Shown here in pieces: positions 25,258 through 32,986 of a stretch of DNA of 64,000 bases. The first letter of the stretch is position 1; each line of letters starts with the position of its first letter. The notes under the pieces are model-generated. The model was not told the origin of the DNA and made no database searches. It saw only the letters and a program-made list of their open reading frames with translations. This stretch comes from an uncultured Clostridia bacterium. Its GTDB lineage: Bacteria > Bacillota > Clostridia > Oscillospirales > Ruminococcaceae. The DNA is taken from NCBI GenBank assembly GCA_947626755.1, contig CANQTP010000001.1:80656-144655 (forward strand), in the 5' to 3' direction. The position numbers and the translations under genes are program-made.

Positions 25258-26178
25258 TTGAAATATTTTGCAGTTATTACGATCTTGCTTATATCGCTGG
25301 CACTTGTGCTGACAAATTTTGTCTTTACAAAAAAGGATACGGATACCGCTGAGATACCCGGAAGCGAATTTTCCGAAACCGTCACCGTCAGCGAAACAGC
25401 AGCCACAGAACCCGAGGAGGACGAGAATATAGACAATAAATGGGCAATGTTCCTTGTGAACAAGAATAATCCTCTGCCGAAGGATTACGATAACATGATC
25501 GAAACAGAAGTGGTATTTGAAAGCTGGAGAGAATACTACCTTGATGTCCGTGCGGCGGACTATCTGGAAAGAATGATAGACGATGCCAAAGAGGACGGCG
25601 TTGACCTGCTGGTGGTATCGGCATACCGTACTATAGAATATCAGCAGCAGAATTTCGATAACAGCGTTCAGGACAGAATGGACAACCGCGGAATGAGCTA
25701 TGATGACGCCTATGCGGACACTCTTGCGGAAGTCGCTCTTCCCGGCGAAAGCGAACATAACGCAGGTCTTGCGCTGGATATAATGTGCGAAGAATACCAG
25801 AGCATGGACGACGACGGCTTTGAAAACACTGACGCTTTCAGATGGCTTGACGAACACGCCGCAGAGTACGGATTTATCCTCAGATACCCCAAGGGCAAAC
25901 AGGACGTTACGGGAATTATATACGAACCGTGGCATTACCGCTTTGTGGGACTTTACTATGCAAACGAGATCAAGAAAAGCGGTCTTTGCCTTGAAGAATA
26001 TTTCGAGGAGCAGGGCTGGCTGGACGAAAACGGCAAGGCAATAAAAATGCGCGGTCCTTTTGAGGAACAGGAGAAAAAGCAGGAAGAAACTTCCACAGTT
26101 TCGACTGCGGCTACCGAACCCAAGGAGACCATGCCCAAAATGCCCTATTCGGAACAGCAGGTAAGTATTATTGTTTAG
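25258..26178 (+). CDS. VanY-like D-alanyl-D-alanine carboxypeptidase (peptidase M15B)
   Basis: 306 aa from a TTG at 25258, chosen because AAAGGAGAG (25241) stands ideally before it, the promoter at 25165 rules out earlier ATGs, and the protein then opens with its membrane anchor (about 4-22). A Thr/Glu-rich spacer (about 28-55) leads to the M15B zinc peptidase domain: S-A-Y-R-T at about 122, the zinc motif G-E-S-E-H-N-A-G-L-A-L-D-I at about 163 and E-P-W-H-Y-R-F-V-G at about 224. Catalytic and zinc residues (H, D, E, H) are present. It trims D-Ala from peptidoglycan stem peptides outside the membrane. The tail (after about 265) is a charged, probably unstructured stretch. No vancomycin-resistance genes accompany it, so a housekeeping wall role is likely. 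Confidence 0.9.
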   Translation: MKYFAVITILLISLALVLTNFVFTKKDTDTAEIPGSEFSETVTVSETAATEPEEDENIDNKWAMFLVNKNNPLPKDYDNMIETEVVFESWREYYLDVRAADYLERMIDDAKEDGVDLLVVSAYRTIEYQQQNFDNSVQDRMDNRGMSYDDAYADTLAEVALPGESEHNAGLALDIMCEEYQSMDDDGFENTDAFRWLDEHAAEYGFILRYPKGKQDVTGIIYEPWHYRFVGLYYANEIKKSGLCLEEYFEEQGWLDENGKAIKMRGPFEEQEKKQEETSTVSTAATEPKETMPKMPYSEQQVSIIV

Positions 26179-26282
26179 TTCACAATTATAGAAATTAAAG
26201 GAAATCAATTTGTACATATAGTATAAAAATCAGATAATATTACATCTCCAAAAAATTTTTTTGGGAAATTTCAAAAAAATCC

Positions 26283-26309
26283 TAAAGTTTTTGAAACTCC
26301 TGCCGATAT
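26283..26309 (+). promoter_or_regulatory. Sigma-28 (FliA/SigD) promoter of the flagellar late operon
   Basis: TAAA (26283-26286), exactly 15 nt, GCCGATAT (26302-26309). The flagellar sigma factor recognises TAAA-N15-GCCGATAA, so seven of the eight -10 bases match and spacing is exact. It stands 75 nt before flgM, the antagonist of this sigma factor, giving the expected autoregulatory loop. Confidence 0.88.
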
Positions 26310-26341
26310 ATATAACAGAGGGATAAATTATCGCTGAAACT

Positions 26342-26365
26342 ATGCCCATACGCCAATATGGGTAT
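26342..26365 (+). promoter_or_regulatory. Leader hairpin before the flgM ribosome site
   Basis: Nine-bp stem ATGCCCATA/TATGGGTAT (one G-U) with loop CGCCAA, ending 2 nt before GAAAGGACGG, the flgM ribosome site. It could modulate flgM translation or stabilise the mRNA 5' end. Confidence 0.5.
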
Positions 26366-26383
26366 GAAAGGACGGGATCGATT

Positions 26384-26665
26384 ATGAAAATAAACAAATA
26401 CGGTTCGGTAATGTCCGCTTACGCAAAAAGTGCCTATGAGCCTGTTCGCAAAAAGCAGAACGGTTCTTCCGTTCATAACACCGATAAGGCTGAATTCTCT
26501 TCCGCTGCAAAGGCGGGATCTGCCGCAGGTGAAAAGGCTTCTATCGTCAAGACAGTTGAGAGCTTCGCTTCTCCCGAAAGGATAGCCGCGCTCAAAGCCA
26601 TGATCGCTGACGGTTCATATAACATCTCCGCTGAAAGCGTTGCAGCTTCCATTCTGGAGGGCTGA
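26384..26665 (+). CDS. flgM: Anti-sigma-28 factor FlgM
   Basis: 93 aa from the ATG at 26384 (GAAAGGACGG upstream); the 14 preceding codons of open frame include the leader hairpin and are not translated. The C-terminal half shows the FlgM signature R-I-A-A-L-K-A-M-I-A-D-G-S-Y-N and an ending A-A-S-I-L, the helices that bind sigma-28. The N-terminal half is Ser/Ala-rich and disordered, as expected for a protein exported through the hook. FlgM holds sigma-28 inactive until hook completion. It is the first gene of the operon, under a sigma-28 promoter. Confidence 0.92.
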   Translation: MKINKYGSVMSAYAKSAYEPVRKKQNGSSVHNTDKAEFSSAAKAGSAAGEKASIVKTVESFASPERIAALKAMIADGSYNISAESVAASILEG

Positions 26666-26785
26666 CCCGGGCTGCCCCGATGCAGTTCGGGACAGTGTTG
26701 TTTATGAAGGCGTTTGATATTGCCAAAGAAAGCGGCAATACGATCTGTAAATGATATGCATAATTATACGAAAGGGAATAAAATT

Positions 26786-27238
26786 ATGCTTGATTATAAT
26801 AAATTGATAGTCTTTTTTGATGAGTATATATCCCATTACAAGGATTTTCTCAGTTTTGAATACTCAAAAGTCGATATGATAAACAAGGGCGAGATCGAAA
26901 AGCTCAGCAATTCGCTCTCCACAGAGCAGGCGTTTATCATGAAAACAAATACCTATGAAACAAAACGGCTGAAACTTATGGGCGAGAAAAGCGGAGAAAG
27001 CTTTTCGGAGCTTGCGGAAAATGCTCCTGAAGAATTCAGAGACAGGCTCATCGAACAGCATAAGCAAATGTCGGAACTGGTTTTCGGTATAAAAGAACTG
27101 AATGACATGGCAAATGAGATAGTTACCGAAAGGCTCCGCAAGATAAACAGCAGAGCGGCAGAACTTGACGTTTATGACGGAAAAGGCTCGGTGAAACGTG
27201 AACCGACTGTAAAAGCCGCAATTTCAAAAAATGCCTGA
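26786..27238 (+). CDS. flgN: FlgN-like flagellar chaperone
   Basis: 150 aa from the ATG at 26786 (GAAAGGGAA upstream). Predicted all-helical, with heptad-like helices (about 10-60 and 85-135) and a basic tail. FlgN binds the C-termini of the hook-junction proteins FlgK and FlgL before export; identification rests on size, helical character and the position flgM-flgN-flgK-flgL, which is standard in Firmicutes, more than on a sharp motif. The 120 bp between flgM and flgN hold GC-rich sequence with no reading frame of note. Confidence 0.8.
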   Translation: MLDYNKLIVFFDEYISHYKDFLSFEYSKVDMINKGEIEKLSNSLSTEQAFIMKTNTYETKRLKLMGEKSGESFSELAENAPEEFRDRLIEQHKQMSELVFGIKELNDMANEIVTERLRKINSRAAELDVYDGKGSVKREPTVKAAISKNA

Positions 27239-27255
27239 GAAAGGAAATGATATAA

Positions 27256-29946
27256 ATGGCATCAAGCTTTTTAGGACTTTATGTTCAGCGTGACGCGCTC
27301 CAGATAGCTCAGAAAGCTCTGGATATTACGGGAAATAATATTTCCAATATCGACACTGCCGGCTATACAAGACAAAGAGTTGATATAGTTTCCATCGCAC
27401 ACGCAAAAGGAACGCTGGGCTACAATACTTCCGTTTCTCTGGCAGGACAGGGAGCTCAGGCGGTGGGCGTTGCTCAGATACGTGACAGAGTTCTTGACCT
27501 GAATGTGAGAAAATACAGTTCCGATCTCTGCGATGTGGGCGTACAGATGAGTACCCTCGGCGATATTGAGGATATTTTTGACAGCATTGAAGCGGACTCC
27601 TCCGATGTGGAAGCAAGCTTCGCCGCTATGGTAAGCAAGCTGAAATCCGCACTTCAGGGTTACACTGCGGACAACGCAGACAGAGCCGAAATGGCTAATA
27701 TCGTTAAGGATACCGCGCAGAATCTTGAAAAAACTCTCAGATCCTACGCTCTCGATATTGAAAAAGTTTCTCAGAGCACTCTTGCAGATGTTAATAACAC
27801 TGTTGACAGAATAAATAAGATATTTGCGGAAATGGGAAATCTTAACGATCAGATCAAGGACGCTTACATCTCCATGAACCATATAACAAGTTCCAACAAC
27901 AACTATGAAGTAATGAACGACTACGGTCCGCTGGAACTCAAAGATGAGATGAATCTTCTCCTTGATGAACTTGCCCAGTACGGAAATATAGAGTATCAGG
28001 AAGAACCTGACGGAACATTTTCGGTAAAGTTCGCAAATCAGTTGGTAGTAAGCGGAAAATATTACGCTCAGATGGCAACTTCCGAGGAAAATCCGAGACC
28101 TACAGAACTTTCCTTTATAGTTTCTCAGGCGGATCTGAAAGATGCATGGCACCCTGTTGCCGATGAACACGGCAAACCGTTTACCGGCTTGTACTGCAAG
28201 CAGGATTGGTACGACATGAACGTTGCGAACGGTACGGGCGGAGATAACAAGACGCTTGTAAGAAACGGCGATGCAGGAAAGGTATTTGATTTTACCGGAA
28301 AGGATCCCAATAAGAATTTCTACCTTAATACCGGCTCCCTCAGGGGAATGCTCAGTATGTACAACGGCAGAGGATTGTTTTCGGGATCTCCGAAAGACGA
28401 AAGCATTACAAAATACGAATTCCTGTACAAAGAAGTCAAAACAGCAAACGAAGCTATTGAGAGACTTGCGACTGACAAAACCCTTTCCGATGAGGAGAAG
28501 ACCGATCTTATCCAAACGCTTAAAGACTGCATAGGCGCGGTTGTTGAGACTGATGAAAACGGCAAAATTCTTGAAGTAAAAGTGGGAAACACTGTTGTAC
28601 TTGATGGGCAGAAAGATCCTGCCACTTTAAAAACGCTTGCTGTGGTAAATCCCGATGACCCGGATCTGGGAAACGCAAGGATAATCACAAACGGAGCGGA
28701 TAATGCCAATAAACTTATCGAACAGGCAAACGATGCGCTTCAAAAACTTCAGGATATATTCTCAAGTTCCACAGGAACACTTACAAAAACTCAGTTTGAA
28801 CAGATCTCTTCGGAACTCATGTCCTCCGTCGGAGCAAAACTCAACAAGACAAAGGGTGCTGACGGAAAGACTTCCTATACCGTTACAATAAACGGAGTAA
28901 CGATCTTTGACAGTGATGCTGATCCTTCTACATGGCAGAAATTTGATGCTATAACTCAGGATAAGGACAATCTGACAGGTAAATATGACCTGAAACTGGA
29001 AAGCGGCGATACCGTTGGCAAGATGGATTCCGACATAAGCAGAACGATAGCTATAAACGATGAATACGGTATCGAATACTACAGGGATATGCTCAATTCC
29101 TATGTAAAGACCATTACGGACGCCTTCAACAATGTTTACAGCGATATACATCAGATCGAAGTAGACGGCGAAGTGATATTCGGAGGAGAAAAAGCCTGCA
29201 ACTTTACTTTGGGCGCTAAAAACGATGACGGTACATATCCGCTCTTGAATGAAGACGGCGAAGTTGTTCTCAATATTACGGTAACAGGTGCGGATGATGC
29301 GGCAAAAGATGCGGCGGCAGAGGAAATCAAAGAAAAACTCAACAGCATTTCGGAACAGCTTGCCAATGATCTGAAAAATCAGACACTTACCGATAAAGAG
29401 ATCCAAAATTTAAAAGATGAGCTTGAAGCTCTTAATAAATACGGCGTAGACATCAAGATGGATTCGATAAAGCTTTTCGACTGCGGCGATGATTTCCGCA
29501 AAGCTGCGGAGAATTTCAGACTTACCGACACATGGCTAAACAATCCCGACATTGTGGCAAATCCTACAGGCGAAAATGCATACGAAGAACTGGATAACAC
29601 CTATATCCACAAACTTCTGGCACTTTTCAGCAATCCTCTTATCTATACCGACGGAATGGGACACAGGCTCCCGCAGGAAAGAACGCTGGACGGATTCGTT
29701 TCATATATGAATGAGGACGTGGGAACAAGAGTCAGCGGTCTTACAAGCGTCTATAATGCAACGGACATCAAGCTCACAAATGTGGAGACTTCAAGAAGCG
29801 AAAGAATGGACGTCAGCATGAACGAGGAAGGCGTAAACATGATGAACTATCAGAAATGGTACAACGCTATTTCCAGAATGATCTCCACGCTTGATGAGGC
29901 GCTCGATAAGCTGATAAACAACACCGGACTTGTAGGTCTGAGGTAA
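27256..29946 (+). CDS. flgK: Flagellar hook-associated protein 1 (hook-filament junction)
   Basis: 896 aa. The N-terminus is the conserved D0 helix: A-L-Q-I-A-Q-K-A-L-D-I-T-G-N-N-I-S-N and T-A-G-Y-T-R-Q-R. The C-terminus (S-E-E-G-V-N-M-M-N-Y-Q-K-W-Y-N, written N-E-E-G here) is the matching rod-like D0 helix, ending in N-N-T-G-L-V-G. FlgK is usually 450-650 residues; the extra 250-400 residues lie in the variable surface-exposed middle (about 280-720), which includes charged helical inserts rich in K, E and D. GAAAGGAAATG upstream sets the start. It joins hook to filament together with FlgL. The enlarged middle is shared with FlgL and FliD of this operon. Confidence 0.95.
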   Translation: MASSFLGLYVQRDALQIAQKALDITGNNISNIDTAGYTRQRVDIVSIAHAKGTLGYNTSVSLAGQGAQAVGVAQIRDRVLDLNVRKYSSDLCDVGVQMSTLGDIEDIFDSIEADSSDVEASFAAMVSKLKSALQGYTADNADRAEMANIVKDTAQNLEKTLRSYALDIEKVSQSTLADVNNTVDRINKIFAEMGNLNDQIKDAYISMNHITSSNNNYEVMNDYGPLELKDEMNLLLDELAQYGNIEYQEEPDGTFSVKFANQLVVSGKYYAQMATSEENPRPTELSFIVSQADLKDAWHPVADEHGKPFTGLYCKQDWYDMNVANGTGGDNKTLVRNGDAGKVFDFTGKDPNKNFYLNTGSLRGMLSMYNGRGLFSGSPKDESITKYEFLYKEVKTANEAIERLATDKTLSDEEKTDLIQTLKDCIGAVVETDENGKILEVKVGNTVVLDGQKDPATLKTLAVVNPDDPDLGNARIITNGADNANKLIEQANDALQKLQDIFSSSTGTLTKTQFEQISSELMSSVGAKLNKTKGADGKTSYTVTINGVTIFDSDADPSTWQKFDAITQDKDNLTGKYDLKLESGDTVGKMDSDISRTIAINDEYGIEYYRDMLNSYVKTITDAFNNVYSDIHQIEVDGEVIFGGEKACNFTLGAKNDDGTYPLLNEDGEVVLNITVTGADDAAKDAAAEEIKEKLNSISEQLANDLKNQTLTDKEIQNLKDELEALNKYGVDIKMDSIKLFDCGDDFRKAAENFRLTDTWLNNPDIVANPTGENAYEELDNTYIHKLLALFSNPLIYTDGMGHRLPQERTLDGFVSYMNEDVGTRVSGLTSVYNATDIKLTNVETSRSERMDVSMNEEGVNMMNYQKWYNAISRMISTLDEALDKLINNTGLVGLR

Positions 29947-29976
29947 TATTGTAAATTACGGAAAGGGCTGATATAA

Positions 29977-31587
29977 ATGAGAGTTACAAACAATATCAGA
30001 ATGAGACAGTATGTAAGGAACTATAACAGAATGGAGACTGCCATGCTGAAAAGTCAGACAAGGATCGAAACTCAGCGCAGGTTCAACAGAGTCTCCGAAG
30101 ATCCCATAAACGGCACAAGAGCATTGGGCGTCCGCCGTCAGCTGAGGGATCAGCTGATCTACAAGGATAATCTCAGCTCCTCGAAGGAACTTTTCAGCGC
30201 GGCTGAACAGAACCTCAGCACCATTGCCGACAACATCTATGTAAAGTATGAAGCTGACATTGTTGCTGCCACAACAGGCACTCATTCCCAGATGGAAAAC
30301 GACATCTTCGCTCAGAACTTTGAAAAAGTTGCCGAGCAGATGGTGGAAGTTCTCAACTCGGATTTTGCCGAGAGACGTATCTTCGGCGGAACGAACAACA
30401 GCACGCCTGCTTTCAGGATAGAAACAGTAGTTATGAAGAGCGACAAGACCGAGAATATTTATAATGATATAAAACTTAACGGCGCCGCTGATTCTCTTAC
30501 GGAAGCACAGTTCAACGCACTTGACAAAAACGATCAGCTTCTGTTTGATTCCCGGACAAATTATTTTATTCCCAATGGTGACGGCAATTTGCAATCCGTT
30601 ACTAAAGAAGAGTATGACGCTTCCGACAAAGAAGGCAAAAGGGAAGAAACGACATACACGCTAAAGGAAAATCTTGTTCTTACCCAAACGCAGAAAGAAA
30701 GATTAGAGAAAGATGTTTCAGAAGCAACGGACGGAAAAATTGCTTTAGCTTCGACTCAGATCAAGGAAACTGCTGATGACGGATCGGAAGTTCCTGTTAC
30801 TACAAACAAAATCGCTTATCCCTCCGACTGGGAAGAATTCTACACTCTGAACGCGGACGGAACCCTCAGCGTTAAGAAAGACGCCGACGGAAATGATGTG
30901 GAGATACCCAAGTCTGTAACTTACAACGGAATTCCTCTTAACTTCAACGCTCTTGAAAAGAAAGACGGAAAGTACGTTTACAGTGATAACGCCAATGATG
31001 AATATACATTTACGGTATCGAGTTTTGACACAGTAAATAATGTATGGACTGACAAGACCTTTGATCTTGATTTCACAGAAGCATTTGCAAAGAAAGACAA
31101 CTCCTGCATTTTCCCCGGCTCAAAGCCGATCCTCGTTGACATCGGAATAGGAATTGAATATGATAAGAACGGTGTCGTTGATGAGCAGACCGCTCTTGAC
31201 ATTTCCCTTAACGGTGCGGCTATCACGGGCAGCGGAATGGATTCCGAGGGATTCAGCAATAACCTTGTTCAGCTTGTGCTGGATTCTGCATACTACCTCT
31301 ACAAAGGCGATCAGAGTTCCGCAAATGCGATAATCGACAGGGCAAATGAAGCAAACAACCACATTCTCAAACAGATAACCACTCTCGGCGTTAAACAGAA
31401 CAGCATTGATTTCTACACCGAAAGGACGGAAGTTTATGAAATCAGCCTGAAGGAACGTCAGAATGTTGTTGAAGGTACAGACATGAATGAGGAGATCACT
31501 CATCATGACAATGTATCCGCTGCGTTTGAAGCAGCTCTGAAGCTGAGCAGCAGCACACTTCCCAAGAGCATATTCGATTTCATCTGA
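29977..31587 (+). CDS. flgL: Flagellar hook-associated protein 3
   Basis: 536 aa; standard FlgL is about 300. The N-terminus (N-N-I-R-M-R-Q-Y, then R-I-E-T-Q-R-R-F-N-R-V-S-E-D-P) and C-terminus (A-F-E-A-A-L-K-L-S-S-S, S-I-F-D-F-I) are the flagellin-like coiled-coil rods. The insert of about 220 residues (about 145-400) sits where flagellin has its exposed D2/D3 domains. It polymerises between FlgK and the flagellin filament. GAAAGGG upstream supports the start, 30 bp after flgK. Confidence 0.93.
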   Translation: MRVTNNIRMRQYVRNYNRMETAMLKSQTRIETQRRFNRVSEDPINGTRALGVRRQLRDQLIYKDNLSSSKELFSAAEQNLSTIADNIYVKYEADIVAATTGTHSQMENDIFAQNFEKVAEQMVEVLNSDFAERRIFGGTNNSTPAFRIETVVMKSDKTENIYNDIKLNGAADSLTEAQFNALDKNDQLLFDSRTNYFIPNGDGNLQSVTKEEYDASDKEGKREETTYTLKENLVLTQTQKERLEKDVSEATDGKIALASTQIKETADDGSEVPVTTNKIAYPSDWEEFYTLNADGTLSVKKDADGNDVEIPKSVTYNGIPLNFNALEKKDGKYVYSDNANDEYTFTVSSFDTVNNVWTDKTFDLDFTEAFAKKDNSCIFPGSKPILVDIGIGIEYDKNGVVDEQTALDISLNGAAITGSGMDSEGFSNNLVQLVLDSAYYLYKGDQSSANAIIDRANEANNHILKQITTLGVKQNSIDFYTERTEVYEISLKERQNVVEGTDMNEEITHHDNVSAAFEAALKLSSSTLPKSIFDFI

Positions 31588-31672
31588 TCCCTGTGGGACG
31601 AAATGCGCCCCTTTTGGACGTAACATAAAAAAATACGAAAGGAGAATGCCTCTGCGGAGGCGGTGTATTGAT

Positions 31673-32275
31673 ATGGAACAGCTTTTAAGCATAAAACATA
31701 TTCCTATTAAAGTGGAGGTCAAGGTTCAGAGACCGGAATTCAGACCGGTGGAGAACAGCACAGCTTCTGCACCGTCGGTTCAGGTATCGGCAGGTCAGAA
31801 CGGAGGATTGTGCCTTAAAGCTCAGCCTTACAGAATGGATCTTTCCGAGCTGAGAAACTATGATACCTACGTTCCTTCGGGAAACGACGGAGGCATTACT
31901 CTTACATATCAGGCTATTGCAAAACTTGCTGACGGCGGCGCTGAGGGAGCCAAGATCCCCGGAGGAAACGATCAGCAGGCTTTCAAAGCACAGAAAGCTT
32001 CAAGAAGCATTGAATCGGTGCTCCAGTCCCTGCCTAAGAGCAAGAACAGCGCGGTAAGCTATTCGGACGGAACACTGAGCATAAACTATCAGATAAGCAA
32101 TGCGGCGGCGGTGGATCCTTCCGCGGATATTCCCGAGTTTGAATTTATCCCCGGCAGCATTGAATTTATCATCAAGCAGATGCCAAAACTTGATATAGAA
32201 TATCTGGGTGATCCGATATACTTCCCCAGAAGCGCAGACCCTAACTACGAACCGCCCCTTGACGTGTTCGCCTGA
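31673..32275 (+). CDS. DUF6470 (YviE-like) protein of the flagellar operon
   Basis: 200 aa from the ATG at 31673, preceded by GGAGG-CGGTG; an upstream in-frame ATG (31646) is too close to AAAGGAG to be used normally. Seen: I-P-I-K-V-E-V-K-V at the start, Q-M-P-K-L-D-I-E-Y-L-G-D-P-I-Y-F-P at the end. Members of this family (B. subtilis YviE) lie between flgL and fliW, exactly as here, but their job is unknown. No signal peptide or membrane helix, so a cytoplasmic role tied to late flagellar assembly is likely. Confidence 0.75.
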   Translation: MEQLLSIKHIPIKVEVKVQRPEFRPVENSTASAPSVQVSAGQNGGLCLKAQPYRMDLSELRNYDTYVPSGNDGGITLTYQAIAKLADGGAEGAKIPGGNDQQAFKAQKASRSIESVLQSLPKSKNSAVSYSDGTLSINYQISNAAAVDPSADIPEFEFIPGSIEFIIKQMPKLDIEYLGDPIYFPRSADPNYEPPLDVFA

Positions 32276-32290
32276 TGAAAGGAATTTAAA

Positions 32291-32725
32291 ATGACTGTAA
32301 AAACAAGAGATTTCGGTGAACATGATATTTCGGAGGATATGATAATACATTTCCCAAACGGCATTTTTGCATTTGAGGATCAGAAAAGATTTATCATGCT
32401 TTCCCCGCTTGGAGACAATGTATTTCCTGCATGGCTCCAGAGCGTTGACGACGAAGATCTTTGCTTTATAGTTTTTGATCCGGAACAGATAAGCCGGAAT
32501 TATACAGTCACTGCGGACGCTGAAAGCCTTTCGGTGATAAAGCCCGAAACGGCTGAAAAATTAAGATACCTTGTTCTTGCCGTAGTTCCTGAGGAATACA
32601 AGAACACCACGGTAAACCTGAAAAGTCCGATAGTCGTAAATACGGAAAAGATGCTGGCAGCTCAGATAATTGCCGCAGAAAACTATCCTATAAAATTCCC
32701 TATCTTTGCAAAGGAGGGAGAGTAA
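32291..32725 (+). CDS. fliW: Flagellar assembly factor FliW
   Basis: 144 aa. Motifs: I-I-H-F-P-N-G-I-F-A-F-E-D near residue 19 (the hallmark of FliW), F-I-V-F-D-P, and V-N-L-K-S-P-I-V-V-N near the end. FliW binds flagellin and, when free, binds CsrA non-competitively and stops it repressing flagellin translation (established in Bacillus and Campylobacter). Its stop codon directly abuts the csrA ATG, so the two are translationally coupled, as usual. GAAAGGAATTT upstream sets the start. The flagellin gene itself is not in the window. Confidence 0.96.
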   Translation: MTVKTRDFGEHDISEDMIIHFPNGIFAFEDQKRFIMLSPLGDNVFPAWLQSVDDEDLCFIVFDPEQISRNYTVTADAESLSVIKPETAEKLRYLVLAVVPEEYKNTTVNLKSPIVVNTEKMLAAQIIAAENYPIKFPIFAKEGE

Positions 32726-32962
32726 ATGCTGGTAATAACCCGAAAGATCGGGGAGGAACTGCGGGTAGGCGAAAATATCCGCATAACGGTAGTTGAAACT
32801 GCCAAGGACAGAGTCAAGATCGGCATTGATGCTCCTCCCGATGTGAGGATAATCCGCAGCGAACTTTTCGATACTGAGAAATTCAATATTCAGGCGGCTG
32901 TTCACAAACCTGCTGCCGATCTGATCTCTATAATAAAAAATCAGCAGGACGCAAATCAATGA
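32726..32962 (+). CDS. csrA: Carbon storage regulator CsrA (RNA-binding translational regulator)
   Basis: 78 aa. M-L-V-I-T-R-K-I-G-E and V-K-I-G-I-D-A-P are intact, including the RNA-contacting arginine at position 6 and the basic patch of the later strands (V-R-I-I-R). The dimer binds A-N-G-G-A motifs, best in hairpin loops, and blocks ribosome access. The C-terminal extension (about 60-78) is the part contacted by FliW in other Firmicutes. AAAGGAGGGAGAG overlaps the fliW end. A candidate multi-site RNA target lies at 35620-35812 in the same operon. Confidence 0.97.
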   Translation: MLVITRKIGEELRVGENIRITVVETAKDRVKIGIDAPPDVRIIRSELFDTEKFNIQAAVHKPAADLISIIKNQQDANQ

Positions 32963-32986
32963 GCCTGCGCGAAAGGATGATCTTTT

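Noticed and set aside
24997..26217. 406-codon minus-strand frame opposite the VanY-like gene
   Set aside because: Shadow of a gene with intact zinc-peptidase motifs; no ribosome site.
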